A stretch of 44,938 nt of DNA from Streptomyces huasconensis (GTDB taxonomy: Bacteria; Actinomycetota; Actinomycetes; Streptomycetales; Streptomycetaceae): NCBI GenBank assembly GCA_004010275.1, contig RBWT01000056.1:1-44938 (forward strand), given 5' to 3'. Numbering within the stretch: position 1 is the first letter of the stretch; each line of letters begins with the position of its first letter. Both the position numbers and the translations under genes were made by a program. The notes beneath the pieces were generated by a model. It saw only the letters and a list, made by a program, of their open reading frames with translations, was not told where the DNA came from and did not search any database. This document shows, piece by piece, positions 34,410-43,851 of this stretch.

Positions 34410-34594
34410 CGGTCGTCGAGCGCCGCGAGATAGCCCTGGTCGACCTGCTCGACCGGCTTCTCTCCGGCGGGGTCGTCATCACGGGCGACATCACGCTGCG
34501 GATCGCGGACGTGGACCTCGTACGCATCGATTTGAACGCACTGATCAGCTCGGTGAACGAGCAAGTGCCCTCACCGTGGCCGGAATTGGAGTGA
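34406..34594 (+). CDS. gvpS: Gas vesicle minor protein GvpS
   Basis: A short, 62-residue GvpA/J-type protein consisting almost only of the core: REIALVDLLDRLLSGGVVIT, then GDITLRIADVDLVRIDLNAL and a short ISSVNEQVPSP tail. It is one of three GvpA-family paralogues in this operon (A, J and S). It starts at the ATG overlapping the expected gvpL stop and ends 2 bp before gvpK. Confidence 0.9.
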   Translation: MTVVERREIALVDLLDRLLSGGVVITGDITLRIADVDLVRIDLNALISSVNEQVPSPWPELE

Positions 34595-34596
34595 CC

Positions 34597-34935
34597 ATGG
34601 AGTCCACTGAGCCCGAGCCCGGGCCGGAGCCCGGTGCCCTCGCGGACGCGGGCGGCGGTGGCCGTACCCGCATGGACCTCGACCCGGACACCGTGGAGCG
34701 GGACCTGGTGAAGCTGGTCCTGACCGTCATCGAGCTGCTGCGGCAGCTCATGGAGCGTCAGGCCGTGCGCCGCTTCGACACCGGTGACCTGACCGAGGAC
34801 CAGGAGGAGCGGATCGGGCTGACCCTGATGCTCCTGGAGGACCGGATGGCGGAGCTGCGCGACCGGTACGGGCTGCGGGCCGAGGACCTGAACCTGGACC
34901 TCGGCCCGCTGGGCCCGCTGCTGCCCAGGGAGTAG
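34597..34935 (+). CDS. gvpK: Gas vesicle protein GvpK
   Basis: The last gene of the operon, 112 residues. The GvpK domain is clear: DLDPDTVERDLVKLVLTVIE, LLRQLMERQAVRRFDTGDLT and EDQEERIGLTLMLLEDRMAE, ending LNLDLGPLGPLLP. It is a conserved accessory factor for vesicle assembly. The ATG at 34597 follows the gvpS stop by 2 bp. A GC palindrome lies immediately after its TAG. Confidence 0.93.
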   Translation: MESTEPEPGPEPGALADAGGGGRTRMDLDPDTVERDLVKLVLTVIELLRQLMERQAVRRFDTGDLTEDQEERIGLTLMLLEDRMAELRDRYGLRAEDLNLDLGPLGPLLPRE

Positions 34936-34937
34936 CG

Positions 34938-34951
34938 GCCGGGGCCCCGGC
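34938..34951. terminator. Possible bidirectional terminator after gvpK
   Basis: GCCGGGGCCCCGGC is a perfect 14-bp palindrome (5-bp stem with a 4-nt loop, or a longer self-complement) 2 bp after the gvpK stop and 4 bp before the end of the convergent methyltransferase gene. Confidence 0.35.
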
Positions 34952-34954
34952 GCG

Positions 34955-35762
34955 TCATGCCCGGCACAGGACCTCGCCGTGCAGCACGACGAACCACCCG
35001 TCCTGCTCGCCGCCCCACGTCCGCCACGCCGCCGCGATGTCCCGCAGCTGCCGCATGTCCGCGTGGCCGCGGAGACCGCGCGTTCGGCGTAGGAGGAGGC
35101 GACGGTGCGGTCCGCCCACAGCTCGCTCCACCAGGCGCGCTCCTCGTCGGAGGAGTAGCACCACGTGCCGCGCTCGCGGTGACGTCCGTCGGACCGGCCT
35201 TGAGCGCCCAGGACTTGAGGCGCCGCCCGGCGTCGGGCTCACCGCCGTTGGCGCGGGCCACCCGCAGATAGAGGTCCAGCCAGTCGTCCAGGGCGGGCGG
35301 GTTCGGGTACCAGGTCATTGCCGAGTAGTCAGCGTCGCGGACCGCGATGAGGCCGCCCGGCCTGCAGACCCGCCGCATCTCCCTCAGCGCCCGCACCGGG
35401 TCGCCGACGTGCTGGAGCACCTGATGGGCGTGGACGACGCAGAAGGTGTCGTCGGGGAAGTCGAGATCGTGCACGTCGGCGACGGCGAACTCCACGTTGT
35501 CCAGGCCGCGTTCGGCCGCCGTCGCGCGCGCCGTGCCGAGGATGCCCGGCGCGCGGTCCACGCCCGTGACATGGCCGTCCGGGACCAGCTCCGCCAGGTC
35601 GGCCGTGATGGTGCCGGGGCCGCAGCCGATGTCCAGGACCTTCATGCGCGGTTCCAGCGAACCGATGAGGTACGCGGCCGAGTTGGCGGCGGTGCGCCAG
35701 GTGTGGGAACGCAGGACGGACTCGTGGTGCCCGTGCGTGTAGACGGCGGTCTCCTTCGGCAT
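34955..35762 (-). pseudogene. Class I SAM-dependent methyltransferase (frameshifted)
   Basis: A UbiE/COQ5-like methyltransferase of about 269 codons. Motif I is VLDIGCGPGTITADLAELVP, motif II/III region VEFAVADVHDLDFPDDTF, with VHAHQVLQHVGDPVRALREM and RPGGLIAVRDADYSAM following. The start is MPKETAVYTHGHHESVLRSH at 35762. Shifts near 35170 and 35070 interrupt the C-terminal third (VTASAGTWCYSSDEERAWW, then DMRQLRDIAAAWRTWGGEQD ending HGEVLCRA). The substrate is unknown, perhaps a small molecule or quinone. It converges on the gas vesicle operon. Confidence 0.85.
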
Positions 35763-35856
35763 GGCGGAACTCCTCCAGGTGCGCTGTGAGCCTGCTGCGG
35801 TACGCCGCACCGTACGCCGCCATGCCGAAGAGTGAGACGCGCGTATCAGTATGTGG

Positions 35857-37360
35857 TCAGTCGGTGGCCGGAAGCGGACGGTAGACCGTCAGCGCCTCCG
35901 GCAGCTTGTCGAGCACCAACGCGCCCCCCACTTCGGCGACTTCACCGTCGTACGCCACGACCGTGCCGGGGGCGATGCCGTCCACCCGCAGGCCGCGCAG
36001 CCGCACCGACGCCTGGGCGGAGGAGTGGACCGCCGGGCCGGTGAGCGCGGCGGTGAGCAGCCGCGCCCGGGGCCGGTGACCGCCGTGCACGAGCCGCAGG
36101 TCGAGCAGTCCGTCCGCCAGGTCGAGCCGGCGGCCCGGGCCGAGCCCGTGGCGGCGATGGGTGCCGTTGCCCGCGACGAGCAGCCACAGCGGCCGCCTGC
36201 GCCCCCGGAACTCGGCGATCATCGGCTCCCGCGCGGCCCGCCGTACCCGGAGAGCGGCCAGGACGGCGGCCGGCCGGTCACCGAGGCGCTGGGCCCAGCG
36301 TGCACGCGGTGCCGCACGAGTTCCGGGTGGGCGGCGATGCCGAAGGTGTTGAGGAAGATCCCTTCTGCCCCGCCGCCAGTGGCACCCGCGTCGTCCGGCG
36401 ACGTGAAGCGCCCCACGTCGACCGCCACCGCACCGCCCTCCTCCACGGCGCGGATCAGATCACGCGGCTCCGCCACGCCGATGTCGTACGCGAAATGGTT
36501 CACGTCGCCGCCCGGCAGCACCGCGAGCGGCAGCCCGTGCCGCAGGGCGACCCCGGCCGCGGCGTTGACGCAGCCGTCGCCGCCGCACACCCCGAGGGCC
36601 CGCGCGCCGGCCGCCGCCTTCTCCAGCTCGGTGGCCATCGCGTCCCGCTCGCAGGTGATGACCTCCGCGAGCGGCAGAGCCTCGCGCAGGGCTTCGTACA
36701 CTCGTCCGCTAGGTCCCCGGCCTCGGCGACCAGGACCAGGCCCTCGCCGCCCGGCAGCGCGGGGGGCGTCGGCGCGCGGCCCTGCCGGGTGCGGGGCAGC
36801 CGGGTGTCGGGCCGGGGGCGAGGCCGCGCACCGCGAAGGCGGCGCCCACGGCGAGCAGCCGCGCCCGCGAGGACGTCGCTCGGGAAGTGCACGCCGGTGT
36901 AGACACGGGAGAGCGCCACCGCGCCCGCGACGGGCGCGACCCCGGCGCCCCAGCCCCGCGACTCCAGCGCGACCCCGGTCGCGAAGGCGGCGGCGGAGGC
37001 GGAGTGCCCCGAGGGGAACGACGTGGTGATGGGCTGCCGCTTCAGCTGCCGCATCAGCGGCACCGAGTCGAGCAGCGGCCGCGCGCGGCGCACCGAGCGC
37101 TTGCCGACCGTATTGATCGTCAGGGAGGCCAGCGCGAGCGACGTGACCCCGCGTGCGGCGGCGCGGCGGGCCCGCGCGACGGTCGCCGCGATCGCCCCGG
37201 CCGCCGCGAACCACAGCACCCCGTGGTTGGCGCTGCGGCTGAGCCGGGGCAGGAAGCGGTCCGCGCCCGGCCAGTGCCGGGAGGCGACGGCTTCAAAGGC
37301 GGCGCCAGGTCGAGCGCGAGCAGCTGGCCCGCAGACTGTCCTGACGTGGGGCAACGACAT
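35857..37360 (-). pseudogene. Bifunctional PAP2 phosphatase/diacylglycerol kinase-like protein (frameshifted)
   Basis: A fusion found in actinobacteria: an N-terminal membrane PAP2 lipid phosphatase (KRSVRRARPLLDSVP, FPSGHSASAAAFATGVA, SRVYTGVHFPSDVLAGA, the three phosphatase motifs) and a C-terminal DAGK/LCB5 lipid kinase domain. The kinase glycine loop reads GVCGGDGCVNAAAGVA (Cys in place of the common Thr), followed by PLAVLPGGDVNHFAYDIG. The C-terminal beta domain ends LPEALTVYRPLPATD. Shifts lie near 37305, 36830, 36705 and 36305. The start is uncertain; ATG 37360 is taken, but the phosphatase frame may begin from a different codon. It is likely to act on membrane lipids. Confidence 0.8.
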
Positions 37361-37458
37361 CAGTGGTCATACGGTGCGGGTACCCCGGGGCGGGCCCCGC
37401 CACCACCGCGGGGAAACCGGTTTGCCGTGGCGGGGGCCCGGCACGGACAATCCGGCCC

Positions 37459-39087
37459 ATGGGACATCTGGAAGCCGCGCACCTCGAGTACTACTTGCCG
37501 GACGGGCGGGCGCTGCTCGGTGATGTCTCCTTCCGGGTCGGCGAGGGCGCGGTCGTCGCCCTCGTCGGGGCGAACGGCGCGGGCAAGACCACCCTGCTGC
37601 GGCTGATCTCCGGCGAGCTCCAGCCGCACGGCGGCAGCGTCACCGTGAGCGGCGGACTCGGCGTGATGCCGCAGTTCGTGGGCTCCGTGCGCGACGAGAG
37701 CACCGTGCGCGACCTGCTGGTCTCCGTCTCCCACCCGCGGATACGCGAGGCGGCCAAGGCGGTGGACGCCGCCGAGCACGCGATCATGACGGTCGACGAC
37801 GAGGCCGCCCAGATGAGCTACGCCCAGGCCCTCTCCGACTGGGCGGAGGCACAGGGGTACGAGGCGGAGACGCTGTGGGACATCTGCACCACGGCCGCTC
37901 TCGGCGTCCCCTACGACAAGGCCCAGTTCCGCGAGGTCCGCACCCTCTCCGGCGGCGAACAGAAGCGCCTCGTCCTTGAGGCCCTGCTGCGCGGCTCCGA
38001 CGAGGTCCTGCTCCTGGACGAGCCGGACAACTACCTCGACGTGCCCGGCAAGCGCTGGCTGGAGGAGCGGCTGCGGGAGACCCGCAAGACCGTGCTCTTC
38101 GTCTCCCACGACCGGGAGCTGCTCGCCCGCGCCGCCCAGAAGATCATCAGCGTGGAGCCGAGCCCCGAGGGCGCCGACGCGTGGGTGCACGGCGGCGGCT
38201 TCGAGACGTTCCACGAGGCCCGCAAGCAGCGCTTCGCCCGCTTCGAGGAGCTGCGCCGCCGCTGGGACGAGAAGCACGAGCAGCTGAAGAAGCTGGTGCG
38301 CACGCTGCGCCAGGCCGCCGACGTCAGCCATGAGATGGCCTCCCGCTACCACGCGGCGCAGACCAGGCTCCGCAAGTTCGAGGAGGCCGGACCGCCGCCC
38401 GAGCCGCCGCGCGAGCAGGACATCACCATGCGCCTCCAGGGCGGCCGTACCGGCGTACGCGCCGTGACCTGCGAGAACCTTGAGCTGACCGGCCTGATGA
38501 AACCCTTCGACCTGGAGGTCTTCTACGGCGAGCGGGTCGCCGTCCTCGGCTCGAACGGCTCGGGCAAGTCGCACTTCCTGCGCCTGCTCGCGGGCGACAG
38601 CGAGAACCCCGTGGCGCACACCGGCACCTGGAAGCTCGGCGCGCGGGTCGTGCCGGGCCACTTCGCGCAGACCCACGCCCACCCGGAGCTGGCCGGCCGC
38701 ACCCTCCTGGACATCCTGTGGCGCGAGCACGCGCAGGCCCGGGGCGCCGCCATGTCCCGGCTGCGGCGCTACGAACTCACCGGTCAGGCCGAGCAGAAGT
38801 TCGAGCGGCTCTCCGGGGGCCAGCAGGCCCGCTTCCAGATCCTCCTCCTGGAGCTGGAGGGCTGCACCGCGCTGCTCCTCGACGAGCCGACGGACAACCT
38901 CGACCTGGAGTCCGCCGAAGCCCTCCAGGAGGGCCTCGAAGCGTTCCAGGGCACGGTCCTCGCCGTCACCCACGACCGCTGGTTCGCCCGCTCCTTCGAC
39001 CGCTATCTGGTCTTCGGCAGCGACGGCCGGGTCCGGGAGACGCCCGAGCCGGTCTGGGACGAGCGCCGCGTGGAGCGAGCCCGCTAG
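37459..39087 (+). CDS. ABC-F family ATPase
   Basis: A 542-residue soluble protein with two ABC domains and no membrane segments. Walker A motifs are GANGAGKTT and GSNGSGKSH; signatures LSGGEQKRL and LSGGQQARF; Walker B LLLDEPDNYLD and LLLDEPTDNLD. The linker between the domains is long, basic and helical (KQRFARFEELRRRWDEKHEQ), as in translation-associated ABC-F proteins that act at the ribosomal E site. Whether it protects against antibiotics or acts in general translation cannot be decided. No ribosome binding site is visible before the ATG at 37459, so the message may be leaderless. The frame is intact. Confidence 0.92.
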   Translation: MGHLEAAHLEYYLPDGRALLGDVSFRVGEGAVVALVGANGAGKTTLLRLISGELQPHGGSVTVSGGLGVMPQFVGSVRDESTVRDLLVSVSHPRIREAAKAVDAAEHAIMTVDDEAAQMSYAQALSDWAEAQGYEAETLWDICTTAALGVPYDKAQFREVRTLSGGEQKRLVLEALLRGSDEVLLLDEPDNYLDVPGKRWLEERLRETRKTVLFVSHDRELLARAAQKIISVEPSPEGADAWVHGGGFETFHEARKQRFARFEELRRRWDEKHEQLKKLVRTLRQAADVSHEMASRYHAAQTRLRKFEEAGPPPEPPREQDITMRLQGGRTGVRAVTCENLELTGLMKPFDLEVFYGERVAVLGSNGSGKSHFLRLLAGDSENPVAHTGTWKLGARVVPGHFAQTHAHPELAGRTLLDILWREHAQARGAAMSRLRRYELTGQAEQKFERLSGGQQARFQILLLELEGCTALLLDEPTDNLDLESAEALQEGLEAFQGTVLAVTHDRWFARSFDRYLVFGSDGRVRETPEPVWDERRVERAR

Positions 39088-39124
39088 GCGCGCCGCGCGC
39101 CCAGGACAGGCGCGGTGCATCCTG

Positions 39125-39148
39125 GGGTGGGACGCGCCGAGAGGGTAC
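39125..39148 (+). promoter_or_regulatory. SigB-type promoter upstream of the DUF6158 gene
   Basis: GGGT-N14-GGGTAC matches the Streptomyces SigB-group consensus (GNNT-N14-16-GGGTA(C/T)), ending 37 bp before the ATG at 39186. It would drive DUF6158 and the TIGR03086 gene together. Confidence 0.6.
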
Positions 39149-39185
39149 CCGGGGGGCACCGGAGCGACGCGACAAGGAGCGATCC

Positions 39186-39422
39186 ATGAGCAACGGAGTC
39201 GACCCGGGTCAGCTGGACGACCAGCAGCTCGCCAAGGAGCTGGAGGCGATCCACCGGACTCGGCACACCACCTTCCTGCACGGCTCGGACGACGCCCTGC
39301 AGACCCATGACGAACGGATGGCCGAACTGGAGGCCGAGTACCTGCGCCGCCACCCGCGCAGGTCCATCGCCCCAGGACGGACCCGCTCGGGGGCGCGGGA
39401 GAGGGGAGGGACGGAGTCGTGA
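39186..39422 (+). CDS. DUF6158-family small protein
   Basis: A 78-residue hydrophilic, helical protein: LDDQQLAKELEAIHRTRHTT, FLHGSDDALQTHDERMAELE and AEYLRRHPRR. This sequence pattern is common in Streptomyces, and no function is known. The ATG has AAGGAG 6 nt upstream. A SigB-type promoter sits just upstream, suggesting stress induction. It overlaps the next gene by 4 bp (GTGA). Confidence 0.85.
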   Translation: MSNGVDPGQLDDQQLAKELEAIHRTRHTTFLHGSDDALQTHDERMAELEAEYLRRHPRRSIAPGRTRSGARERGGTES

Positions 39423-40000
39423 CCGCCGACCGGCCACCCGTACTGGCCCGGCACGGCGAGGCGCTCGACCTCTTCACCCAGCGGGTGCACGCCGTGCGCG
39501 CCGACCAGTGGGACGCGCCCACCCCGTGCACCGACTGGACCGTGCGCGACCTGGTCAACCACCTCACGGCCGAACAGCTGTGGGTGCCGCCGCTGCTCCG
39601 CGACGGCGCGACCGTCGACTCCGTCGGCGACGCCTTCGACGGCGACATGCTCGGCCCCGACCCGGTCGCCTCCTGGGACACCGCGGCGGCCGCGTCCCGC
39701 GCCGCGTTCCATGAACCGGGCGCCCTGGACCGCGCCGTCCACCTCTCCTTCGGCGAGACCCCCGCCCCCTTCTACTGCGGCCAGATGACGACGGACCTGG
39801 TGGTGCACGCCTGGGACCTGTCCCGGGCGATCGGCGCCGACGAGACGCTGCCCGAGGCCCTGGTCGAGTTCTCCCTGGGCGAGATCGCGCCGTACGCGGA
39901 GGAACTGGAGAAGAGCGGCCTCTTCGCCCCGCCGATCCCACCCCCGCCGGGCGCGGACGCGCAGACGGAACTGCTGTGCCTGGTCGGGCGCCGGGTGTGA
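39419..40000 (+). CDS. TIGR03086-family metal-binding protein (DinB/maleylpyruvate isomerase-like fold)
   Basis: A 193-residue four-helix-bundle protein. Family segments are the N-terminal RHGEALDLFTQRVHAVRADQ, TPCTDWTVRDLVNHLTAEQL with the first metal-binding His, and MTTDLVVHAWDLSRAIGADE with the later His/Asp cluster. This fold includes mycothiol-dependent enzymes of actinobacteria, but the specific reaction is unknown. It starts at the GTG overlapping the DUF6158 stop, so the two are translationally coupled. Confidence 0.88.
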   Translation: MTADRPPVLARHGEALDLFTQRVHAVRADQWDAPTPCTDWTVRDLVNHLTAEQLWVPPLLRDGATVDSVGDAFDGDMLGPDPVASWDTAAAASRAAFHEPGALDRAVHLSFGETPAPFYCGQMTTDLVVHAWDLSRAIGADETLPEALVEFSLGEIAPYAEELEKSGLFAPPIPPPPGADAQTELLCLVGRRV

Positions 40001-40079
40001 CGCGCCCCGACCCTTCGGTACGCGACGGCCGCTGCTCACACGGTTCGAACGGCGCCCCCGGCGCGGCGGACCGGCGGCT

Positions 40080-40105
40080 GATTCCTTTCGCGCCCAGCCG
40101 GGTAC
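40080..40105 (+). promoter_or_regulatory. SigB-type promoter giving a leaderless Ppx/GppA message
   Basis: GATT-N16-GGGTAC matches the SigB-group pattern. The -10 element ends 10 bp before the ATG at 40116, so transcription would start at or very near the start codon. No ribosome binding site is present, which agrees with this. Confidence 0.55.
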
Positions 40106-40115
40106 CCCACCCTGC

Positions 40116-41125
40116 ATGAGAGTGGGCGTGGTGGACGTGGGGTCGAACACGGTGCGGCTCGTGGTCGCTGATGCCGACGGGCAGGTGCCGCTGCCGGTCC
40201 ACACGGTGAAGCGGCGGCTGCGGCTCGCCCAGGACGTGGACCGTGACGGGCGGCTCGGCGAGGAGCCGGTCCACCGGCTCACCGAGGCGGTGCGCGACGT
40301 ACAGGAGGAGGCTCACCGCTGGGGAGTGACGGAGCCGTTCGCCTTCGCCACGTCCATCGTGCGCGACGCGCCGAACCGGGCCGAGGTGCTCGACGCCGTG
40401 GAGAGCGGGACGGCTGCGGCTGCGCACGCTCTCCGGTGAGGCCGAGGCGGAGCTGACGTTCCTCGCCGCCCGCCGCTGGATGGGGTGGCGGGCGGGGCCG
40501 CTGGTGCTCTTCGACATCGGCGGCGGCACCTTCGAGGTGGCGTTCGGCCGCAGCAGGCTGCCCGACTACGCGGCCTCGCTGCCGCTGGGCGCCGGCCGGC
40601 TGACCCGGGAGTTCTTCGACGTCCAGGACCCGCCGCGCCCCCGGGACATCAAGGCCGTACGCCGCCAGGTGCGCCACCAGCTGCGGGACGTGGCCGCGCG
40701 CATCCGGTGGGAGATGCCGCACACGGCGGTCGCCACCTCGCGTACGTTCCAGCAGCTGGCACGCCTGTGCGGTGCCGCGCCGGGGCGCCACGGCCCCTTC
40801 GTCCAGCGGGAGCTGGGCCGCCGCGAACTGGGCGTCGCGCTCCAGGAACTCGCACGCCTGCCGCCGAGCACCGGGGCGCAGCTGCCGGGGATCTCGGCCG
40901 CGCGGGCCGGGCAGTGCCTGGCGGGCGCGGTCGTCGCCCATACGGCGATGAAGCTGACCGGCCTCGAAGTGCTGACCGTCTGCCCCTGGGCCCTGCGTGA
41001 GGGCATCCTGCTGCGCTACATCGAGGACGGCGACGGCCGCCTGGTGGGACCGGGAGGGCGACAGCGGTGCCTTTGCCGGCGGTACACGCGGCGGCACACC
41101 CCTGCGCCTGGCGGGCTCGCCCTGA
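40116..41125 (+). pseudogene. Ppx/GppA exopolyphosphatase-family protein (frameshifted)
   Basis: An ASKHA-fold phosphatase that would degrade polyphosphate or pppGpp. The N-terminal phosphate-1 motif is GVVDVGSNTVRLVVADADG, the second phosphate motif LVLFDIGGGTFEVAFGRS. FAFATSIVRDAPNRAEVLDA and SLPLGAGRLTREFF are further family marks. It has only the two N-terminal domains (about 336 codons), as in the shorter actinobacterial members. The frame shifts near 40415 (VESGT to RLRTLSGEAEAELTFLAARR) and again near 41050, after which the natural end is GDSGAFAGGTRGGTPLRLAG. The TGA is at 41123-41125. Confidence 0.85.
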
Positions 41126-41153
41126 CCCGGGCCGGACCCGGCCGGGCCCGGCC

Positions 41154-41185
41154 GTGACGCGCCCGGCCCGTGACGCGCCCGGCCC
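41154..41185. repeat. 16-bp tandem duplication
   Basis: GTGACGCGCCCGGCCC occurs exactly twice, head to tail, in the short gap between the convergent Ppx and CBS-protein genes. No terminator stem-loop is obvious there. Confidence 0.7.
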
Positions 41186-41198
41186 CTGACGTGGACGG

Positions 41199-41639
41199 TC
41201 AGGCCTGGTGGATGCCCGGCCAGCTGTCCGGGTCGGCCCGGCTGATGTCGGCCAGCGCCGACGACGGGTCCTGGGAGAGCGCCAGGTCGCCCAGGCTGAC
41301 CATCCCCACCGGGTGACCGTCCTCCACGACGGGCAGCCTGCGCACCGCGTGGTCCCGCATCAGCCCCACCGCCTCCGACACCGGGTCATCGGGGGCGACC
41401 ACCACGGGGTTGGGCGTGCAGACGGCCTCGGCGCTGACCGTCAGCGGATCGGCCCCGTCGGCCACGGCACGCAACGCGATGTCCCGGTCGGTGAGCACGC
41501 CGACGACCTGCCCGTCGGCGGCGACCAGCACATCCCCGATGTCCTGGGCGCGCATGAGCTGCGCCGCTTCGACGAGCGAGGCGTCGGGGCGCACCGCCAC
41601 GACTCCCGGGGTCATGACGTCCCTTACGAAATCGGCCAT
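41199..41639 (-). CDS. CBS-pair domain protein
   Basis: A 146-residue protein consisting of two CBS motifs in tandem. The first is VRDVMTPGVVAVRPDASLVE to VLVAADGQVVGVLTDRDIAL; the second runs from TPNPVVVAPDDPVSEAVGLM to RRLPVVEDGHPVGMVSLGDL. A short C-terminal acidic tail follows. Stand-alone CBS pairs bind adenine nucleotides and sense energy state; the partner here is unknown. The gene has a SigB-type promoter (41735-41759) about 95 bp upstream and lies after the pyruvate oxidase-like gene on the same strand. The frame is intact. Confidence 0.92.
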   Translation of the reverse strand: MADFVRDVMTPGVVAVRPDASLVEAAQLMRAQDIGDVLVAADGQVVGVLTDRDIALRAVADGADPLTVSAEAVCTPNPVVVAPDDPVSEAVGLMRDHAVRRLPVVEDGHPVGMVSLGDLALSQDPSSALADISRADPDSWPGIHQA

Positions 41640-41734
41640 GGCAGAGCCTTTCCTGGATGCGTGCTGCGTGCGTTCGCCTGAGAGGTTCGTCCGTCGGTGG
41701 AGGTCCGTCTTCCTCCGGGGTGACTTCACCCGCA

Positions 41735-41759
41735 GTACCCCTGTGGGGCGGGGCCATAC
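41735..41759 (-). promoter_or_regulatory. SigB-type promoter of the CBS-protein gene
   Basis: On the minus strand GTAT-N15-GGGTAC matches the SigB-group consensus. The site lies in the spacer after the pyruvate-oxidase stop and points towards the CBS gene. Confidence 0.6.
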
Positions 41760-41766
41760 CTCGCCG

Positions 41767-43586
41767 CTAGTCGCCGTCGCGCCTGCGCCGCTCACCCACC
41801 CCCGGCAGGAACTCCTGCACCTTCGCCTTCAGCCCCTGCTTCAGCACCGAGGCCCGGTCGGCGTCGCCCTTGAGGATCGACTCCGCCGTCGACTCCATCT
41901 GCTCCCACGTGGCGTGCGGCGGGATGGGCGGCACCGCCGGGTCGGTGCGGAAGTCCAGGACCGCGGGGCCCTCCGCCGCCAGGGCGGCCCGCCACGCGCC
42001 CTCCACGTCCTCGGGCCGCTCCACCCGGATGCCGGTCAGCCCGATGGAGCGCGCGAAGTCGGCGTACGGCACATCGGGCAGCGACTGCGACGGCAGGAAG
42101 GACGGGGAGCCGCCCATGGCCCGCAGCTCCCATGTGACCTGGTTCAGGTCCCCGTTGTTCCACACGGCGACGATCAGCCGCGGGTCGTCCCAGCGGTGGC
42201 GGTACTTGGCGGCCGTGATCAGCTCCGCCATGCCGTTCATCTGCATCGCGCCGTCCCCGACCAGGGCGATGACGGGCCGGTTGGGGTGCGCGAACTTCGC
42301 GCCGATGGCGTACGGCACCCCGCACCCCATGGTGGCCAGCGTCCCCGAGAGCGAGGCGCGCATGTCGCCGCGCATCGTCAGGTGACGCGCGAACCAGTTC
42401 GCCACCGAGCCGGAGTCGGAGGTGATGAGGGCGTTGTCGGGCAGCAGCGGGTCCAGGGCGCGCGCCACGTACTCCGGGTTGACCGGGTCCGCGGACTGCT
42501 GGGCCCGGCGCTCCATCACCTCGTGCCAGCGCCTGACGTTGGCGCAGATCTCCGCCTGCCACTCGCGGCTGACCGACCGGCGGTCCTTGTCGATCAGCGG
42601 GATCAGCTCGCGCAGCGTCGCCCGCGCGTCGCCGACGAGGTTCACCTCGTACGGATAGCGCATGCCGACCATGTGCGGGTCGATGTCGATCTGCACGCCC
42701 CGCGCCGAGCCGAACTCCGGCAGGAACTGCGCGTAGGGGAAGCTCGACCCGATCGTCAGGAGGGTGTCGCAGTCGCGCATCAGCTCGTACGAGGGCCGGG
42801 TGCCCAGCAGGCCGATGGAGCCGGTGACGTAGGGCAGTTCGTCGCTCAGCGCGTCCTTGCCGAGCAGGGCCTTCGCGACGCCCGCGCCCAGGATCTCCGC
42901 GATCTCCTCGACCTCGGCGCGCTCGCCGCGGCGCCCTGGCCGATGAGGATCGCCGCCTTGTCGCCGGCGTTGAGGACCTCCGCCGCCCGCTCCAGGGCCG
43001 TGGGCGAGGGCAGCGCCGTCCAGCCGCTGCGGTCCAGGCTGGAGGGGACCATCTTGAACGCGTGCGACGGCGGGCTGTAGTCCAGCTCCTGCACGTCACC
43101 GGGGATGATCACGGCGGTCGGGCAGCGGCGCGCGTACGCCGTGCGGATGGCCCGGTCGAGGACGTTCGGCAGCTGCTCGGGCACCGTCACCGTCTCCACG
43201 AAGTCGGACGCCACGTCCTTGAACAGCGTGTGCAGATCGACCTCTTGCTGGTACGAGCCGCCCATCGCGCTGCGGTGCGTCTGCCCGACGATGGCGAGCA
43301 CCGGCACATGGTCCAGCTTCGCGTCGTACAGGCCGTTGAGCAGATGAACGGCGCCCGGCCCCGACGTCGCCACGCACACCCCGAGGCGCTTGCCGAACTT
43401 GGCGTACCCCACCGCCTCGAACGCCGACATCTCCTCGTGCCGGGACTGCACGAACCGGGGCTGGTCCTCCGCCCTGCCCCACGCGGCGAGGAGGCCGTTG
43501 ATGCCGTCCCCCGGATAGCCGAAGACCTGCTCGACGCCCCAGGCGCGCAGCCTCTCCAGAATGTGGTCGGCGACCTTGACGCTCAT
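41767..43586 (-). pseudogene. Thiamine-diphosphate-dependent pyruvate oxidase/dehydrogenase, PoxB-like (frameshifted)
   Basis: A ThDP and probably FAD-dependent enzyme, about 606 codons. The N-terminal PYR domain has HILERLRAWGVEQVFGYPGD and the catalytic Glu in QSRHEEMSAFEAVGYAKF. The central domain includes CDTLLTIGSSFPYAQFLPEF. The C-terminal PP domain has the ThDP-Mg motif ALVGDGAMQMNGMAELITAA ending in VWNNGDLN. The closest family is pyruvate dehydrogenase (quinone)/acetolactate-synthase-like proteins, giving acetate and CO2 from pyruvate and passing electrons to quinone. One shift lies near 42935 (after ILIGQGA, continuing EVEEIAEILGAG). It starts at the ATG of 43586. Confidence 0.87.
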
Positions 43587-43599
43587 GACGTGGCCTTCC

Positions 43600-43624
43600 G
43601 GGTGCTCTCGGGTTCGACGGGTAC
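43600..43624 (+). promoter_or_regulatory. Possible SigB-type promoter upstream of the sigma factor gene
   Basis: GGGT-N15-GGGTAC points towards the sigma gene, 227 bp upstream of its ATG. The -10 is perfect and the -35 fits GNNT. The long leader makes it tentative; if real it would give autoregulation. Confidence 0.35.
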
Positions 43625-43851
43625 TCCCCGGGTGTCCGGCGGGACCCGGGGGAAACCTACGGCGGGAGCGGGGGCGTTTGGCCCAGCACACGCGGGGCAG
43701 GCGGAGGAACAGTGCTTCGGACCGGAGGCACGTCCGTGGGAGCGGCCGCACCGCTCGCCCCGGGTGTGCCTCGCTGCGCTTCGAACTGCAGTGCGCACTC
43801 CCACGGTGACCGTCCATCCCCCGGCACCCCCATAGGGAGTTGCGAGGCACC

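Noticed and set aside
33721..34935. A continuous 404-codon frame joining GvpL and GvpK into one protein.
   Set aside because: gvpS lies between them in another frame with its own start, and the expected GvpL stop overlaps the gvpS ATG one frame over. A single-base error near 34385 explains the run-on better than a gene fusion.
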